In this document: positions 38,490 through 48,288 of the stretch, one piece after another
How the letters are laid out: each line of letters starts with the position of its first letter
Position numbering within the stretch: position 1 is the stretch's first letter
NCBI RefSeq assembly: GCF_900112685.1
Contig: NZ_FOMS01000001.1
Location: 310,001 to 374,000 of the forward strand
Source of the DNA: Roseivivax sediminis
GTDB taxonomy: Bacteria > Pseudomonadota > Alphaproteobacteria > Rhodobacterales > Rhodobacteraceae
DNA length: 64,000 nt
Direction: 5' to 3'
The notes under the pieces: generated by a model
Told to the model about the DNA's origin: nothing
Database searches by the model: none
What the model saw: the letters and a program-made list of their open reading frames with translations, nothing else
Translations under genes and position numbers: made by a program

Positions 38490-39196
38490 ATGTCGCTGAC
38501 GAACGAGCCCCCGATTATGGACTCACGGCAAAACCTCCTGAATTCCGCCGCCATGGCTGTCGGCGTCCTGACCCAACAGTCAGGTCCGGCGCGCGCCGAT
38601 GAGAGGAGCATCGTTCTCCTCCATGGCGCCAATGTCGAGGGCCGCACCTGGGGCGATGTCTATCACCGGCGGACGGCCTAGTGGTCACGGTTGCGCAGAT
38701 GCTGCTCATTGACCATTCCTATGGCGCGTGGTGCTAAGCGAGATCGACCTAGCCCCGGACGTCAGGGGGCTCGTCTACGTCGCGGCGTTCCAGCCCGAGG
38801 TCGGGGAAAGCCGCGGGAAACTGCTCACCTCCTCCCCACCGCGTTCATGCGAGACAAGCTCGCCGTCTTCGAGAATGGCCATCGTCCACGACGATGCCTT
38901 CCTCTCGGTCGTCGGCGACCGCCTTTCGGAGGAAAACGCGAACTTTGTGGCGCGGTTGCAAGCTGCATCCAGTGCGGAGATCCTCGAATACCGAACTGAG
39001 GCGGCGGCTCGGAACGAAAAGCCGAACTGGTCGCTCATCGCGATCCTCGGGAGGCCCACCGCGCCCGTCCTGCAGCGTCGGATGTCGCGGGCGCCGGTTC
39101 GATCTTCGCGGATATCGAGAACGGTCACATGTTGCCGATGACAAATCCAGACGAGGTGGTCGATCCTATCCGGCAGGCAGCCAAAGCGGTGGACTG
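38490..39196 (+). pseudogene. Alpha/beta hydrolase, several frameshifts and a deletion
   Basis: It starts as a secreted-type hydrolase (TQQSGPARADERSIVLLHGA, NVEGRTWGDVYH), loses the region around the nucleophile elbow, resumes with LSEIDLAPDVRGLVYVAAFQ, shifts frame for TAFMRDKLAVFENGH, shifts back for HDDAFLSVVGDRLSEENANF, and ends in a third frame (FADIENGHMLPMTNPDEVVD, stop at 39194-39196). The family is the alpha/beta hydrolases similar to aryl esterases/EstC-type proteins. Confidence 0.75.
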
Positions 39197-39238
39197 ATCG
39201 GCATCTGTCGCGCGAAGTTGAAAGGAAGGCGATTGCTG

Positions 39239-39661
39239 TTGAGCAGGAAATCTGAGGTCGAGCAATCGGACCGCGGCCATGCAACGGGTGAGGTCCAGCG
39301 GCTTCTTCGTCTGGAAGCATCGGCGATTCTTGCCGCGAGCACCACTGTGTTCTTTCATTTTGGCGGTGAACTCTGGGTATTCGCGCTCCTGTTCCTCGCA
39401 CCGGACCTGAGCCTTGTCGGTTATGCCTTGAGTAGGAAGGTGGGCGCCGGTTTCTACAACGCCGCCCACAGCTACGCCGCGCATGTCTTGCTGGCCGTCG
39501 CCGGTGTTCTGACCGGCCTTGCGCTTCTCTGGCAGGTCGCCCTGATATTTGCCGCTCATGCCGCCTTCGACCGAGGTCTCGGTTACGGCCTGAAATACGC
39601 GGCCGGCTTCCGCCACACACATCTCGGCACGATAGGAAAACCTGTCCGAGGCGATTGCTGA
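39239..39661 (+). CDS. DUF4260 membrane protein
   Basis: A 140-residue protein with four likely membrane helices (for example LWVFALLFLAPDLSLVGYAL and AAHVLLAVAGVLTGLALLWQ). The segments FLAPDLSLVGY, YNAAHSYAAHVLL and DRGLGYGLKYAAGFRHTHLG are typical of DUF4260. Start is probably TTG at 39239, 9 bases after GGAAGG; no ATG is available nearby. Function is unknown. It is intact although its left neighbours are decayed. Confidence 0.75.
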   Translation: MSRKSEVEQSDRGHATGEVQRLLRLEASAILAASTTVFFHFGGELWVFALLFLAPDLSLVGYALSRKVGAGFYNAAHSYAAHVLLAVAGVLTGLALLWQVALIFAAHAAFDRGLGYGLKYAAGFRHTHLGTIGKPVRGDC

Positions 39662-39693
39662 GTTGCGGTGGGTCGACACGACCAGCGGCCAGT

Positions 39694-39712
39694 ACCGACT
39701 ATCCTAGTCGGT
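39694..39712. promoter_or_regulatory. Perfect inverted repeat upstream of catalase
   Basis: ACCGACTA-TCC-TAGTCGGT, 8 base pairs with a 3-base loop, followed by TT. A second short repeat (GATCG-CCCAA-CGATC, 39717-39731) follows. It may terminate the DUF4260 message or be an operator for the catalase gene, which starts about 190 bases later. The remaining leader shows no gene. Confidence 0.45.
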
Positions 39713-39905
39713 TTCCGATCGCCCAACGATCAAATCGCAAGAACGGCCTCCTCGCAGCAGGATCAGAAACGTGACGCCGGTCCGCACACGCTAGGACAGT
39801 CTCATTGCAGGGCATTGTGCCCGAACTGCTGTCCGCCGACGGGATCGCGACTCGGGGCTCACCACAAGCCGGCGAACGGCATGGCCCGAACGAACAGGAT
39901 TTACC

Positions 39906-41369
39906 ATGACGACCAAAGGCACCCCGACACCGCGCCTGACGACCACTGCCGGCGCGCCAGTCGCCGACAACCAGAACAGTCTCACCGCCGGTGTGCGCGG
40001 CCCGGTTCTGATCCAGGACTGGCAGCTGATCGAGAAACTGGCCCACCAGAACCGTGAGCGGATTCCCGAGCGCGTCGTCCATGCAAAGGGGTGGGGCGCA
40101 TATGGCACGTTGCGGATCACGGGCGACATATCGCACCTGACCTGTGCCGCCGTGCTGCAACCCGGCGCCGAGACGCCGATGATCGCGCGCTTCTCGACCG
40201 TGGCCGGTGAAATGGGCGCCGCGGACCATGAGCGGGACGTGCGCGGCTTCGCCCTCAAGTTCTACACGGCAGAGGGCAACTGGGATCTGGTCGGCAACAA
40301 CACCCCGGTCTTCTTCGTCCGCGATCCGCTCAAGTTCCCCGACTTCATCCATACGCAAAAGCGTCACCCGCGCACCAACTTGCGCTCGCCCACCGCCATG
40401 TGGGATTTCTGGTCCCTCTCGCCCGAGAGCCTGCACCAGGTCACGATGCTGTTCTCGGACCGCGGCCTGCCCGTCAGCCCGATGCACATGAACGGCTATG
40501 GCAGTCACGCCTACAGCCTCTGGAACGAGAAGGGCACGCGGGTCTGGGTGAAGGTCCACTTCAAGACCCGGCAGGGTCATCGCCACCATACCGATGCCGA
40601 GGCTCAGGAGGTCGTGGGTCGAACCCGCGAAGGTTACCAGGAGGCGCTCTTCGGAGCGATCGAGGCGGGGGAGTTCCCGCGATGGACGCTGCAGGTGCAG
40701 GTCATGACCGAGGACCAGGCTGAGGCGTGCCCGTTCAACCCGTTCGACCTCACCAAGGTCTGGCCCCATGCGGATTTCCCGCCGATCGAGATCGGCGTCC
40801 TCGAACTCGACCGCAATCCCGACAACTACTTCGCCGAGATCGAGCAGCTCGCCTTCAGCCCGTCGAACGTCGTGCGCGGCATCGGCCACTCGCCGGACCG
40901 GATGCTGCAGGGCAGGATCTTCGCCTACGCCGACGCCCATCGCTATCGCCTGGGGACCCATTACGAGGCGCTGCCGGTCAACAGACCGCGCTGCCCGGTG
41001 CATCACTATCACAAGGACGGGGCGATGCGCTTCTTCGAAACCCTGACCGATCCGGATGCCTATTACGAGCCGAACAGCTTCGACGGTCCGCGGCAGGACG
41101 CATCCTTTGCCGAGCCTCCACTCGGCCTGCAGGGTCCGACCGGCCGGTTCGACCATCGCGACGGCACCGACGATTTCAGCCAGCCGCGCGCGCTGTTCGG
41201 GCTCTTCGACGAGGAGCAGAAAGCCCGGCTCTACGCCAACATCGCCAGGTCGATGCGCGGCGTTCCCGACGAGATCGCCGAGCGGCAGGTCCGCCTCTTC
41301 CAGCAGGTCCATCCGAATTTCGGCGCGGGCGTCTGTGCGGCGCTCGATGCGCTGGACCCGCAATTCTGA
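39906..41369 (+). CDS. Monofunctional small-subunit catalase
   Basis: A 487-residue heme catalase that removes hydrogen peroxide. The distal His is in [13 protein letters not shown] (about residue 59), the distal Asn in [12 protein letters not shown], and the proximal Tyr ligand in [14 protein letters not shown]. Length fits clade 3 (KatA type). ACAGGATTTACC precedes the ATG. DUF5996 follows in the same direction by about 115 bases. Confidence 0.96.
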   Translation: MTTKGTPTPRLTTTAGAPVADNQNSLTAGVRGPVLIQDWQLIEKLAHQNRERIPERVVHAKGWGAYGTLRITGDISHLTCAAVLQPGAETPMIARFSTVAGEMGAADHERDVRGFALKFYTAEGNWDLVGNNTPVFFVRDPLKFPDFIHTQKRHPRTNLRSPTAMWDFWSLSPESLHQVTMLFSDRGLPVSPMHMNGYGSHAYSLWNEKGTRVWVKVHFKTRQGHRHHTDAEAQEVVGRTREGYQEALFGAIEAGEFPRWTLQVQVMTEDQAEACPFNPFDLTKVWPHADFPPIEIGVLELDRNPDNYFAEIEQLAFSPSNVVRGIGHSPDRMLQGRIFAYADAHRYRLGTHYEALPVNRPRCPVHHYHKDGAMRFFETLTDPDAYYEPNSFDGPRQDASFAEPPLGLQGPTGRFDHRDGTDDFSQPRALFGLFDEEQKARLYANIARSMRGVPDEIAERQVRLFQQVHPNFGAGVCAALDALDPQF

Positions 41370-41483
41370 TGGAATTCGGTGAGGAAAGCCGACACCCGCG
41401 ACATGACTGCCGGGCCGCCCAGAGGACGGTCCATGATCGAATGACCGGCGCCCTCGGCGCGGACGGCGAAAGGAGAAGTCACG

Positions 41484-42461
41484 ATGAGCAACCAATGGCC
41501 CCAACTCGACTACCTCGGATGGCACGAGACCTGCTCCGCCCTGCATCTTTACCTGCAGATCGTGGGAAAGTACCGGCTGGCGCACACGCCTTGGCTCAAC
41601 CATTCCTGGAACGCGACGTTCTATGTCACGCCGACGGGCCTGGCATCCTCGCCGATCCCGGACGGTCCGGGTATCGAGATCCTGTTCGACTTGAAAGAGC
41701 ATAAGCTCGTGGGAACCTGCGGCCACGGCCACCGGGCCTCGTTCGATCTCGCCCCAACCACTGTCGCGGCGTTTCGTGCAGAGTTCGTGGCGCTCGTCAC
41801 CGAGCTCGGCGGGACGCCGACCTTCAACGACACCCCGAACGAGGTGCCCAACCCCGTTCCCTTCAGCGAGGACCATCGCGACCGGCCTTATGACCGGTAC
41901 GCAGTGCATCGCTACCACCAGGCGATGGTGGCGATCGACCGGGTGTTCTATCGGTTCCGGACGTCCTTCCTCGGCAAGTCGAGCCCGGTTCACCTTTTCT
42001 GGGGCGCGCTGGATCTCGCGGTGACACGATTCTCGGGGCGCCGCGCCCCGCTGCATCCCGCCGGGATCCCGTCCCTGCCGGACGACGTGGCGCAGGAAGC
42101 CTACGACCGGGAAGTGTCCTCCGCCGGGTTCTGGCCGGGCGGCAACGGCATCGACTACCCCGCCTTCTATGCCTACGCCTATCCCACGCCTGCGGGCTAT
42201 CGAACCGCACCGGTGCAGCCCGACGCTGCCTTCTGGCATGACGGCCTGTCGGAGTTCATGCTGCCCTACGATCACGTGCAGGCCGCACCGGATCCCGACG
42301 AGGCTCTGATGGCGTTCCTAGTGTCGACCTACGAGGCTGCGGCCGATCTTGGGCAATGGGATCGCGAACTTCTGGAATGTGACCACGGTCGCCCGCGCCG
42401 GGTGCGCGCGCCCTCTGCCGCACCCATGCCTGCAGCCTCAACGGTGGATGGCACGGTCTAG
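41484..42461 (+). CDS. DUF5996 family protein
   Basis: A 325-residue protein starting MSNQWPQLDYLGWHETCSAL. The pattern WHETCSALHLYLQIVGKYRL, HSWNATFYVTPTGL, SFLGKSSPVHLFWGALDLAV and FYAYAYPTPAGY matches the widespread DUF5996 family of unknown function. GGAGAAG precedes the ATG. No signal peptide. Rich in aromatic residues and His, so a ligand- or metal-binding role is possible but not shown. Confidence 0.85.
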   Translation: MSNQWPQLDYLGWHETCSALHLYLQIVGKYRLAHTPWLNHSWNATFYVTPTGLASSPIPDGPGIEILFDLKEHKLVGTCGHGHRASFDLAPTTVAAFRAEFVALVTELGGTPTFNDTPNEVPNPVPFSEDHRDRPYDRYAVHRYHQAMVAIDRVFYRFRTSFLGKSSPVHLFWGALDLAVTRFSGRRAPLHPAGIPSLPDDVAQEAYDREVSSAGFWPGGNGIDYPAFYAYAYPTPAGYRTAPVQPDAAFWHDGLSEFMLPYDHVQAAPDPDEALMAFLVSTYEAAADLGQWDRELLECDHGRPRRVRAPSAAPMPAASTVDGTV

Positions 42462-42476
42462 TGGGAAAATGGTTCA

Positions 42477-42734
42477 TTGAAGGGCCGGTATCGGTTTGTC
42501 CTCGATGGCGCCGAGGCGGAGATGACCTACAGCCGCTTCGGCGCATGGCAGATAATCATCGACGTCACCGAAGCCTTGCTGGGCCGCCGCTAGGTCGGCG
42601 AACAACTGGTGCAACAGACGATAAAGAACGCGCAGCGGGACAAGGTGGTCATCATTCCGCTCTGCCCGTTCGCGAAGGCACTGATCGGTCGCCACCCGGA
42701 ATGGCAGGATCTGCTGTTCCCGCCCCAGACCTGA
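42477..42734 (+). pseudogene. Small GNAT-family N-acetyltransferase with in-frame stop
   Basis: The frame reads KGRYRFVLDGAEAEMTYSRF, WQIIIDVTEALLGRR, then TAG at 42591-42593, then VGEQLVQQTIKNAQRDKVVI, PLCPFAKALIGRHPEWQDLL. This is the short GNAT type (YidJ-like). Besides the nonsense codon, a few residues of the acetyl-CoA loop (normally DALRGRGVG) are missing. TTG at 42477 is the only plausible start. Confidence 0.75.
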
Positions 42735-42935
42735 GCGTCGTGGATCGCCCCTGCCGGGCCCCGACCGCTGGCACCTTGCGAGAACGAATTTCCATTGCCT
42801 GTATTTCCCGGAATCCAAGCGGCAAGCTGTACGAACCGCCCACCGCAGGACTGACGCGGCGGCGGAACCTGCAGGTTGGACGACGCCCGGCGCCCCCTCC
42901 TCGCACGGGCGTCGCACCTCGAAAGGAGCGGACGT

Positions 42936-44708
42936 ATGGCCACAGATGGAATGGGGCCGACCATCGGCCCGGCGGTCGTACTCCTGGGCGCGGCGGTGGT
43001 TGCGGTGCCGCTCTTCCGGCGTCTGGGGCTGGGGTCGGTCCTGGGGTATTTCGCCGCCGGGGCGCTGGTGGGACCATCGGTTCTGGGGCTCTTCGCGGAC
43101 CCCGACACGATCCTGCATGTCGCGGAACTCGGCGTGGTGATGTTCCTCTTCATCATCGGGCTGGAATTGCGCCCGCAGAAGCTCTGGGCGATGCGCGGGC
43201 AGATCTTCGGGTTGGGATTTGCACAGGTGAGCCTCGCGATCGCCCTTCTGACCCTGGCGGGCGTGGGGGTGTTCGGGCTGCCGCCCGTGACGGCCTTGAT
43301 CGCCGGGGCGGGGTTCGTGCTGTCCTCCACGGCCGTCATCATGTCCACCTTGCAGGAGCGCGGCGAGATCGCCAGCGCCGAGGGGCAGAAATCCGTCTCC
43401 ATCCTGCTCTTCGAGGATCTGCTGATCGTGCCGCTGCTCGTCGTGGTGGCGTTCCTGTCGCCGGTCAGTCAGGGCGAGGCAGGGCTGGGGGACGCGGTGC
43501 TGGCGCTGGCCGGGCTGGCGGCGCTTCTGGTGGCCGGGTATTGGCTGCTAGGCCCGTTCTTCGCCCTTCTGGCACGCGCGCGGGCACGCGAGGTGCTGAG
43601 CGCCGGGGCGCTGCTGGTGGTGCTGGGCGCGGCTCTGCTGATGGAGGCGGTGGGCCTGTCGATGGCGATGGGCGCGTTTCTGGCGGGGGTCATGCTCTCC
43701 GGCTCCAGCTATCGCCACCAGATCGAAAGCGATGTCGAGCCGTTCAAGGGCCTTCTGATGGGGCTCTTCTTTCTGGCGGTCGGCATGTCGCTGAACCTGG
43801 CCGTGGTGACCGCGGAATGGCCGCTGTTGCTGGCCATGCTGGTGGTCTACGTGCTCGTGAAGGCGGCGGCCATCTATGCCACGGCGCGGGCCTTTGGCGG
43901 CGCCAACCTCGCTGCCGTGCGCCGGACCGCCATGTTCGCCCAGGGCGGCGAGTTTGCCTTCGTCCTCTATACCGCCGCGCTCGGAGGCGGGGTCATCGAC
44001 GCGCGGGAGAATGCGATTTTCTCAACCGTCGTGATCCTGTCCATGGCGATCACGCCGCTGATCCTGATCGCAGCCGACCGGTTCCTGCGCAAGCCGGGCA
44101 TTGCCCTGGACGGGACCGAGACGGCCGACGGGTTACGCGGGCAGGTCCTGGTGATCGGCTTCGGGCGCTTTGGCCAGATCGCGCTGCAGATACTGCTCGC
44201 ACGCGGCGCGCACGTCTCCGTTATCGAGTACGACCCCGACCGCATCCGCGATGCCGCCCGCTTCGGGTTCAAGGTCCATTACGGCGATGGCACGCGGCTC
44301 GATATCCTGCGCGCGTCGGGTGCGGGGCAGACGCAGGTGATCCTGATCTGCGTCGATGACCGCAGAACGGTCAGCGCCATCGCCGAACTTGTCCGGCACG
44401 AGTTCCCGAATGCGGCGGTGCTGGCGCGCAGCTATGATCGGGGCCATTCCATGGAGCTGATCCGCGCAGGTGTCGATTTCGAGATCCGCGAGACCGTCGA
44501 ATCCGCGCTGCTGATGGGGGCGGAGGGCCTTCGCCGCCTTGGTCTGGACGAGGCTGCTGTGACCGAGGCACTGGACGATATCCGCCGCCGCGATGCGCAG
44601 CGCCTGACCGAACAGGTGCAGGGCGACATCATGTCGGGCCGGGACAAGATCCTGACCGCACCATTGCCGGAGCCCCTTGGCTCCCGTCGATCCCCTGCCG
44701 AAGAATGA
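42936..44708 (+). CDS. KefC-type glutathione-regulated potassium/proton antiporter
   Basis: A 590-residue inner-membrane protein of the CPA2 family. Residues 1-390 form about 12 membrane helices (GLGSVLGYFAAGALVGPSVL, ELGVVMFLFIIGLELRP). Residues about 405-530 are a TrkA-N/RCK domain (VLVIGFGRFGQIALQILLAR, FGFKVHYGDGTRLDILRASG) close to KefB/KefC. In E. coli these channels open on binding glutathione adducts of electrophiles. GAAAGGAG precedes ATG 42936. No kefF/kefG partner is adjacent. Confidence 0.88.
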   Translation: MATDGMGPTIGPAVVLLGAAVVAVPLFRRLGLGSVLGYFAAGALVGPSVLGLFADPDTILHVAELGVVMFLFIIGLELRPQKLWAMRGQIFGLGFAQVSLAIALLTLAGVGVFGLPPVTALIAGAGFVLSSTAVIMSTLQERGEIASAEGQKSVSILLFEDLLIVPLLVVVAFLSPVSQGEAGLGDAVLALAGLAALLVAGYWLLGPFFALLARARAREVLSAGALLVVLGAALLMEAVGLSMAMGAFLAGVMLSGSSYRHQIESDVEPFKGLLMGLFFLAVGMSLNLAVVTAEWPLLLAMLVVYVLVKAAAIYATARAFGGANLAAVRRTAMFAQGGEFAFVLYTAALGGGVIDARENAIFSTVVILSMAITPLILIAADRFLRKPGIALDGTETADGLRGQVLVIGFGRFGQIALQILLARGAHVSVIEYDPDRIRDAARFGFKVHYGDGTRLDILRASGAGQTQVILICVDDRRTVSAIAELVRHEFPNAAVLARSYDRGHSMELIRAGVDFEIRETVESALLMGAEGLRRLGLDEAAVTEALDDIRRRDAQRLTEQVQGDIMSGRDKILTAPLPEPLGSRRSPAEE

Positions 44709-44739
44709 TCTTCTTGCGGATAGGGTTCTTGACCGTCAG

Positions 44740-45060
44740 GCGAGGACGCCGACAGGGAACGGATCGGGCTTGTCAGCAGGGCATTCAGGGCCATTGCTAC
44801 CGGGGTAGACTCCGGCCACGGGATTGACCTGGAACGCGCGCTGCCTCGATTCCGGGGGCCGCCACGCCGACCGCGAACCCCCACGCCCGCCAGTCCGCAG
44901 CAGGTTCAGCACCGGCGTCACCATCACGGCGCCGATGATCCCCGCCGTCGTCGATTTCGACGTCAGCGACAACAGAACCTCCATCGGCAGACCGGAGGCA
45001 CGGGCTAGCAGAATGGTCGATCCCGACGCGATCTGTCGTCGGCCGGCGGCCACCGCGTTC
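44740..45060 (-). pseudogene. LrgB-family membrane protein remnant
   Basis: SGSTILLARASGLPMEVLLS, LTSKSTTAGI and then IGAVMVTPVLNLLR follow the C-terminal half of LrgB with an internal deletion between the last two pieces; the following RAFQVNPVAGVYPG is also LrgB-like and a parallel piece (WGFAVGVAAPGIEAAR) sits in another frame. Not functional. Confidence 0.55.
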
Positions 45061-45149
45061 GCGGGGCCGGCAAGTGGCGTGTGCGGTGACCGAAACGGTC
45101 TGTCCCTTGACCGCCGCCTCGCTCATGGAACGCACACAATGGAGATCGC

Positions 45150-45373
45150 CACGAATTCGTGGCGCGGGGTACCGGCGGAACTGCGGCGCTGACCGCCTTC
45201 GGGCTGCTGCCGTTGCGCCGGTTCGGCGGCTGTTGCGTCTCTTACGTCGCCTGCGCTGCTCGCTCCTCGGTCAGGTGTTCTTCCAGCTCGGCGCTCAAGG
45301 CGGGCTCTGCCAGCGCCTTGGTCAACACCATGAGAACAGCGTCCAAAGCTTCGCCAAGCATGTCTTCGGCAGT
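45150..45373 (-). pseudogene. IS256-family transposase N-terminal remnant
   Basis: TAEDMLGEALDAVLMVLTKA, LAEPALSAELEEHLTEERAA then TAA at 45242-45244, then in the same frame PNRRNGSSPKAVS. The last piece is the characteristic N-R-R-N-G-x-S-x-K-x-V segment of IS256 transposases. The catalytic domain is absent. It differs in sequence from the remnant at 30569. Confidence 0.6.
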
Positions 45374-45524
45374 CCGCGTTCAGCAAGCGAAGTCCGCGCT
45401 GGGCAAAGGCGACATCGTAGCAATTTCGGCTCTTTCACGGCAATTCCCGCGCCGCACCGCTCAGGCGTCTTCTCTATTCTCAGGCACAAGAGCTCGGCTC
45501 CTTCTCACATGCAAAGGATGGATC

Positions 45525-45626
45525 ATGACCTTCCGCGACGGCCCCAACTCGCCTCATCGCCCCGAAGACTCGTCCCTCGTTGTGATCGACCACCAGCTTT
45601 GCCAGTTCGCGAACCTCGAGCGCAGC
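45525..45626 (+). pseudogene. Isochorismatase-like hydrolase (YcaC type), N-terminal fragment
   Basis: MTFRDGPNSPHRPEDSSLVV followed by IDHQLCQFANLERS matches the first about 34 residues of YcaC-type cysteine hydrolases, including the catalytic Asp of IDHQ. The match then ends and an alcohol dehydrogenase starts about 110 bases later. Deletion remnant. Confidence 0.6.
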
Positions 45627-45745
45627 CGCGACGAGGTTGGCCGTGCGCGGCCACCCCGGCCAGCAGCCGCAACGGCGATGACACCGCTTGCCCACGAACA
45701 GAATCCAAGCGGCGTATTCTGCTCATTTGCGAAATGGCTCGCACT

Positions 45746-46861
45746 ATGAAACAGGCACGCGCGGCCGTGATCGAGCAAAGGGATGGCCCCTTTGTCATGC
45801 ACGATGTTGCTCTGGAGGCGCCGCGACCAGACGAAGTGCTCATCCGTATGGTCGCGACGGGCATTTGCGCGACCGACGCACATGTCCGGGGACAGTTGTT
45901 GCCGGCACCGCTGCCGGCGATCCTGGGACACGAGGGTGCGGGCGTCGTGGAAAGCGTCGGATCAAGCGTCACCCACCTGACGCCCGGGGACCCCGTCGTG
46001 CTTTCCTACCATTCGTGCGGACAGTGCAAGCCGTGCCACACCGCTCACGCGGCCTATTGCGACAAAGTGTGGGAAGCAAACTTCGCCGGTGCGAGACTGG
46101 ACGGCTCCATCGGCGTGACGGGGCAAGGCCCGGAAAAGATACACGCCCACTTCTTCGGACAGTCTTCGTTCGCCACCTATGCCCTCGCGCACCAGCGAAA
46201 CGCGGTCAAGGTAACGGCAGACGTTCCGCTGGAGATCCTCGGCCCCCTCGGCTGCGGCCTGCAAACCGGTGCCGGCGCGATCCTGAAGGCGATGAAGGTT
46301 CCGGTCGGCGCCTCCCTCGCAGTTTTCGGGGTCGGTGCGGTTGGCCTCGCCGCGATCATGGCGGCCAGAGTGGCAAGTGCCGCCACCATCATCGCGATCG
46401 ACGTGAATCCTGAGAGGCTCGAGCTTGCAGGGGAACTCGGAGCAACTCACGTCGTCAATGCGGGCGGCGGGGCCGATGTCGCCGCGATGATCCGGGATAT
46501 CGAACGAAGGGGCGTGGAGTTCGTCCTCGACACCAGCGGGCGCTCGACGAACCTGGATGCCGGGATCGCCGCGCTCGCGCCAATGGGACATTTCGGCTTC
46601 GTCGCCTTCGGCGAGCATTCGGGTGCGGTCGTGGACGCCTCGCGTTTGACGGTCGGACAGACGCTTCAGGGCATCATTCAGGGCGACGCCGTGTCCGCGC
46701 TTATGATCCCCGAACTCATCGAACTCTATCGCAGCGGCCGTTGCCCGTTCGATCGTCTGATCACGTTCTACGACTTCGCCGACATCAACGAAGCATTCGA
46801 AGACGTCGCCAAAGGTCGCGTGCTCAAGGCCGTCCTCCGCTTCGACACCCCGGCTGCCTAG
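45746..46861 (+). CDS. Zinc-containing alcohol dehydrogenase (aryl-alcohol type)
   Basis: A 371-residue medium-chain dehydrogenase starting MKQARAAVIEQRDGPFVMHD; ATG 45734 four codons earlier is an alternative and neither has a clear ribosome site. Catalytic-zinc residues are in TGICATDAH and GHEGAGVV, the structural-zinc cysteines in SCGQCKPCHTAHAAYC, and the NAD motif is VFGVGAVGLAAIMA. Overall similar to benzyl-alcohol dehydrogenases (XylB/AreB type). An MBL-fold gene follows by 40 bases. Confidence 0.92.
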   Translation: MKQARAAVIEQRDGPFVMHDVALEAPRPDEVLIRMVATGICATDAHVRGQLLPAPLPAILGHEGAGVVESVGSSVTHLTPGDPVVLSYHSCGQCKPCHTAHAAYCDKVWEANFAGARLDGSIGVTGQGPEKIHAHFFGQSSFATYALAHQRNAVKVTADVPLEILGPLGCGLQTGAGAILKAMKVPVGASLAVFGVGAVGLAAIMAARVASAATIIAIDVNPERLELAGELGATHVVNAGGGADVAAMIRDIERRGVEFVLDTSGRSTNLDAGIAALAPMGHFGFVAFGEHSGAVVDASRLTVGQTLQGIIQGDAVSALMIPELIELYRSGRCPFDRLITFYDFADINEAFEDVAKGRVLKAVLRFDTPAA

Positions 46862-46901
46862 TCGACCGGAATCCGCAACCAGCCAGGAAAGAAAGAAGCC
46901 A

Positions 46902-47981
46902 ATGTGCGAAAATCATCAGAAGCCTATCACAGCATCGGACAAGCCGGAATTTTTCGGCATTGACCGATACGGATTTCCCGAAGCGGGCGAGCATCCGCTC
47001 GATCCCGCGGAATACTACCCGCCCTATTTCTGGAGCGACCGTTTCCAGAGGCTCGGCTACCACGTCGAGGAACTTCGCGACGGGTTCTACTGGGTCACCA
47101 GCGGAGGGTATGACGCCGCGTTCGTGGTGACCAGTGACGGCGTGATCGCAATCGATGCACCGCCCACATTGGGTGAGAACATGCTGGCAGCAATCGAGGA
47201 TGTCACGGACAAGCCGGTGACCCACGTCATCTACAGCCACTGGCATACCGACCACATCGGGGCCGCCTCGGTATACGGGCCGAACGTCGAGATCGTCGCG
47301 CACGAGATCACCAGGGAACTGCTGGAGCGCTTCCCGGATCCGGGTCGACCGCTGCCGACGGTCACCTTTGCGGACGACTATACGCTGACGGTCGGCGGCG
47401 TGACGCTGGAGCTGTCCTACAAGGGCGAGAACCACTGCCCCGGCAACATCTTCATCTACGCCCCGGCGCACAAGGTGCTGACCTGCATCGACATCATCAG
47501 CCCCGGCAGCGCCACCTTCATGCACTGCGACGCCTCCCAGAACATCACCGCCTGGTATGAGGCCCAGCACCAGATCATGGAGTACGACTTCGACTACCTC
47601 GTTGCCGGCCATCACATGAAGTACGGCACGCCGGAGCTGGTCAAGGAGGCGATCGAGTACTTCGCTGACGTACTCGAAGGTGCCCAAGCGGCCATCGATA
47701 TCTATTCGCGATCCGACCGGCTGATGGACATCCTGCTGAAACCGGGCCTCGACCGCATCTGGGTCGGGTCGGAAAACTGGATAAACTCGATGGCCAATTA
47801 CGCGACCAAGCACGTGCTGGAGAAGAAGACCAGCAATGGCAAGCTCTGGTCCGAGCGTCTGGCCGGCGTGACGAGCATGACCAAGTATCACGCCTATACC
47901 GTCATGGAGTCGATCCGCCTGGAACGCCCGCGCCCCAACTACCGTCAGCGTGGCGAGAACCCGCCGCCGTTCCTGGCCTAG
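46902..47981 (+). CDS. MBL-fold metallo-hydrolase
   Basis: A 359-residue protein with the metallo-beta-lactamase fold signature YSHWHTDHIGAASVYG, later His in ENHCPGNIF, Asp in CIDIISPG and His in VAGHHMKYGT. The N-terminal about 45 residues precede the domain, and the C-terminal about 100 residues are helical. No signal peptide. The reaction is unknown. It lies 40 bases after the alcohol dehydrogenase in the same direction and probably shares its message. Confidence 0.87.
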   Translation: MCENHQKPITASDKPEFFGIDRYGFPEAGEHPLDPAEYYPPYFWSDRFQRLGYHVEELRDGFYWVTSGGYDAAFVVTSDGVIAIDAPPTLGENMLAAIEDVTDKPVTHVIYSHWHTDHIGAASVYGPNVEIVAHEITRELLERFPDPGRPLPTVTFADDYTLTVGGVTLELSYKGENHCPGNIFIYAPAHKVLTCIDIISPGSATFMHCDASQNITAWYEAQHQIMEYDFDYLVAGHHMKYGTPELVKEAIEYFADVLEGAQAAIDIYSRSDRLMDILLKPGLDRIWVGSENWINSMANYATKHVLEKKTSNGKLWSERLAGVTSMTKYHAYTVMESIRLERPRPNYRQRGENPPPFLA

Positions 47982-48288
47982 GCTCTGGCTCGCTCCTCCC
48001 GTCCCGACCATGCGGCGGGCGCCACGAAACTCGGCGCCGTTGCGCTGCGGCACGATGCCGGAACCCGCTGCGAGGCGGTAGGCCGGAGGCTTGCCAGCCG
48101 GCCGGAGGGACGTCCATGACCGGGGTCACGGAACCGATCCGCCAAGACCAGGTCGGCCTGCAACGACCGCGGGTTGAACAACACCGGGTTCTCGAAACCG
48201 CCTCTGATCCTGGTCCGATTCCGCTCGGATTTGTCGAGGCTTCTTCATCCTCCGCGAAATGAAACTCCTGACACGAAGGCCATGAACC
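47982..48288. other. Gene-free gap before the pirin gene
   Basis: About 300 bases in which I find no recognisable gene. Open frames are short, arginine-rich and without family features. It presumably contains the pirin promoter. Confidence 0.35.

Noticed and set aside
41370-42735. CRISPR or tandem repeats anywhere in the window
   Set aside because: No regularly spaced repeats were seen on reading the whole sequence; this interval was looked at because of its repeated GNAT-like pieces, which are one broken gene.
30533-46000. Genomic island with integrase and tRNA attachment site
   Set aside because: Debris and accessory genes are present, but no integrase, tRNA or direct-repeat pair was found, so no defined island can be called.
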